DNA of 64,000 nucleotides from Anastrepha obliqua (Eukaryota; Arthropoda; Insecta; Diptera; Tephritidae), in NCBI RefSeq assembly GCF_027943255.1, contig NC_072892.1:162194792-162258791 (forward strand), in the 5' to 3' direction. Of this stretch, positions 62,641 to 64,000 are shown piece by piece. Below the pieces are notes generated by a model. That model did no database searches and was not told where the DNA came from. It worked only from the letters and a program-made list of their open reading frames with translations. Made by a program: the position numbers and the translations under genes. How positions within the stretch are numbered: the stretch's first letter is position 1; each line of letters opens with the position of its first letter.

Positions 62641-64000
62641 TTCTGATTACTTACTTTTTTCGTATCTCTTCCTGATTAGTAATTTTACATTTAAACGGCG
62701 TTAAATTTGTTATAAAATTTGCTTTATTTTTAAGAATATCGGATACTGATTAAAATCGCCATAAAACTATGATTATGTATTACGTATGTGTTTATAATTA
62801 TTTTATTACATACTTAGATATGCTGAAATTATAATGCATATGTTGTGGTTGATCGACCCTCGCATTTGAGTCAGGCCTTACATTTTACAAACAAAATTAA
62901 TGCACAAATAAATCTTTTGACAATTACAAACAGTTAAAAGTTCGTAAGGTATTACAAATACCTGCATATATTTATGCGATAAAGTATCTTTAATTCATTT
63001 GTTTCATAAGAAATCAATTGGGATATGATTTTTAGCTTCGACTAAAATTAATTATTCTAATCTATAAACCGAACAGGAAATTTCGAAATAATTTTTTTTA
63101 TATGCTTATTTCCAATTTTCTTTTAAATATTTGTTCTTTTATGTTTTTCTAAGCAAAAAGTGATATATAAAAAAAACATAAGAGAATAATATTTATTATA
63201 TGAGATAAATTTGCAGTCGATTAAAAAAACAATATACTGGCTCTTGGTCGAGCATTAAGCAACTCTATCAAGGCGAATCCACAGAAGATTTCGCTATAGC
63301 AGATTTGATGGTTTTTTCTTGCGTTTTACTGGTTAGAGTGTCCCGCTTCTTTGTTGTTGTCTTATTAGTTTGTTGACATTCTCATGGAAATTTTGGCAAT
63401 CAGACTACCAAATTACAAAAGCAAAATGCATGTAAGTGTTGTTGCTGCTCTAGCGAAGTCACCTTCTAAGAATTCACCTTGCAAATTCCGCCAAAGACAG
63501 TTACAATAAAATTCGTGACCAAACTCGAAATGTCATATTCTTTCTGTTGGAGCAGTATAAGGCAATTTCAACAATAATCGCTTTCATGTTATCTGCTCAT
63601 GAGGCAAATAATTTCTAACAATTGTTACAAATTATCAAGTTTTGGTGTTCATGTATCCAATAGACTTGCAAAGTAGGGGAAAGTGAGAGAACAAAATGAC
63701 ATTTCATTTTGAAGGGAAGTTGCAAGTTTTTACCGGTTAAATTTTTACTTGTAAGAAAAACAAGTGAGAAAAACAGTTGATCGTAAAGTAAAAATAAGCA
63801 CGAATTAAAATTTGTGAATTGCAATTGCTAATGGAATGTCTTGCATCCGACAGCGATGATTAAATGAAATAAATTATTGTGGAGAAAATAAAATTAAGTG
63901 ATTCCGAAGCTCGTTATTTTGCATTTTATTTGCTTTATCCTTTTTCAAATTTAATACGCGGTAGCTCAACTGAAAAATTTTAAATTTTGGTGATGTTTCC
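62641..64000. other. intergenic sequence, nothing recognised
   Basis: AT-rich DNA to the right edge. A minus-strand frame at 63615-63824 has no recognised content. No splice-bounded exon was found. Confidence 0.4.

Overview
This is a 64 kb piece of an insect nuclear genome, most likely a higher fly close to the Tephritidae (true fruit flies). The evidence is spliced genes with short AT-rich introns, an orthologue of the fly mitotic kinase Greatwall, a fly-type pickpocket channel gene, a rosa-type (DD41D) mariner (a group first described in Ceratitis rosa), and SINEs and non-LTR elements of a kind I associate with tephritids. The genus is not determined. There are no prokaryotic features.

Only two host protein-coding genes can be supported, both on the minus strand. 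(1) A DEG/ENaC (pickpocket-family) sodium channel gene runs from the start codon at 25060 to beyond the left edge. Eight coding exons were placed by eye and all junctions keep phase; the last exon(s) with the second membrane segment lie outside the window. (2) greatwall (gwl, MASTL orthologue) lies at 51423-55215. Ten exons sum to 2478 bp (825 codons plus stop), with the diagnostic insertion of about 480 residues between the DFG and APE motifs.

The rest is mostly transposable elements (TEs), often nested. Pickpocket introns (0.4-24.9 kb) hold a Mutator-like foldback element, a Tc1 relic, a mariner-type MITE, a tRNA-derived SINE, a near-complete 1286 bp rosa mariner sitting inside a TTAA-type MITE, several RNase H-bearing LINE fragments, a tandem pair of U2 snRNA-like sequences, a CGATA-rich degenerate satellite, and an internally deleted LINE with a 13 bp target duplication. 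Between the genes (26-51 kb) lie LINE 3' ends, mariner relics, a Tc1 element carrying both a mariner and a SINE, a PIF/Harbinger relic, a DD37D mariner abutting a Helitron, and a long A-rich minisatellite broken by a LINE and by a 2151 bp pogo/Tigger-like element. Right of gwl (55-64 kb) is AT-rich sequence and a LINE split by a 2745 bp Helitron whose empty site can be read from the LINE copy at 23 kb.

The best candidates for something not yet described are the tandem U2-like units at 17.46-18.20 kb, which keep a promoter-like element but lack the normal U2 5' end; the CGATA satellite inside the channel gene's first intron; and the foldback element with 9 bp target duplications. Most of the rest is ordinary, if unusually well layered, fly mobile DNA.
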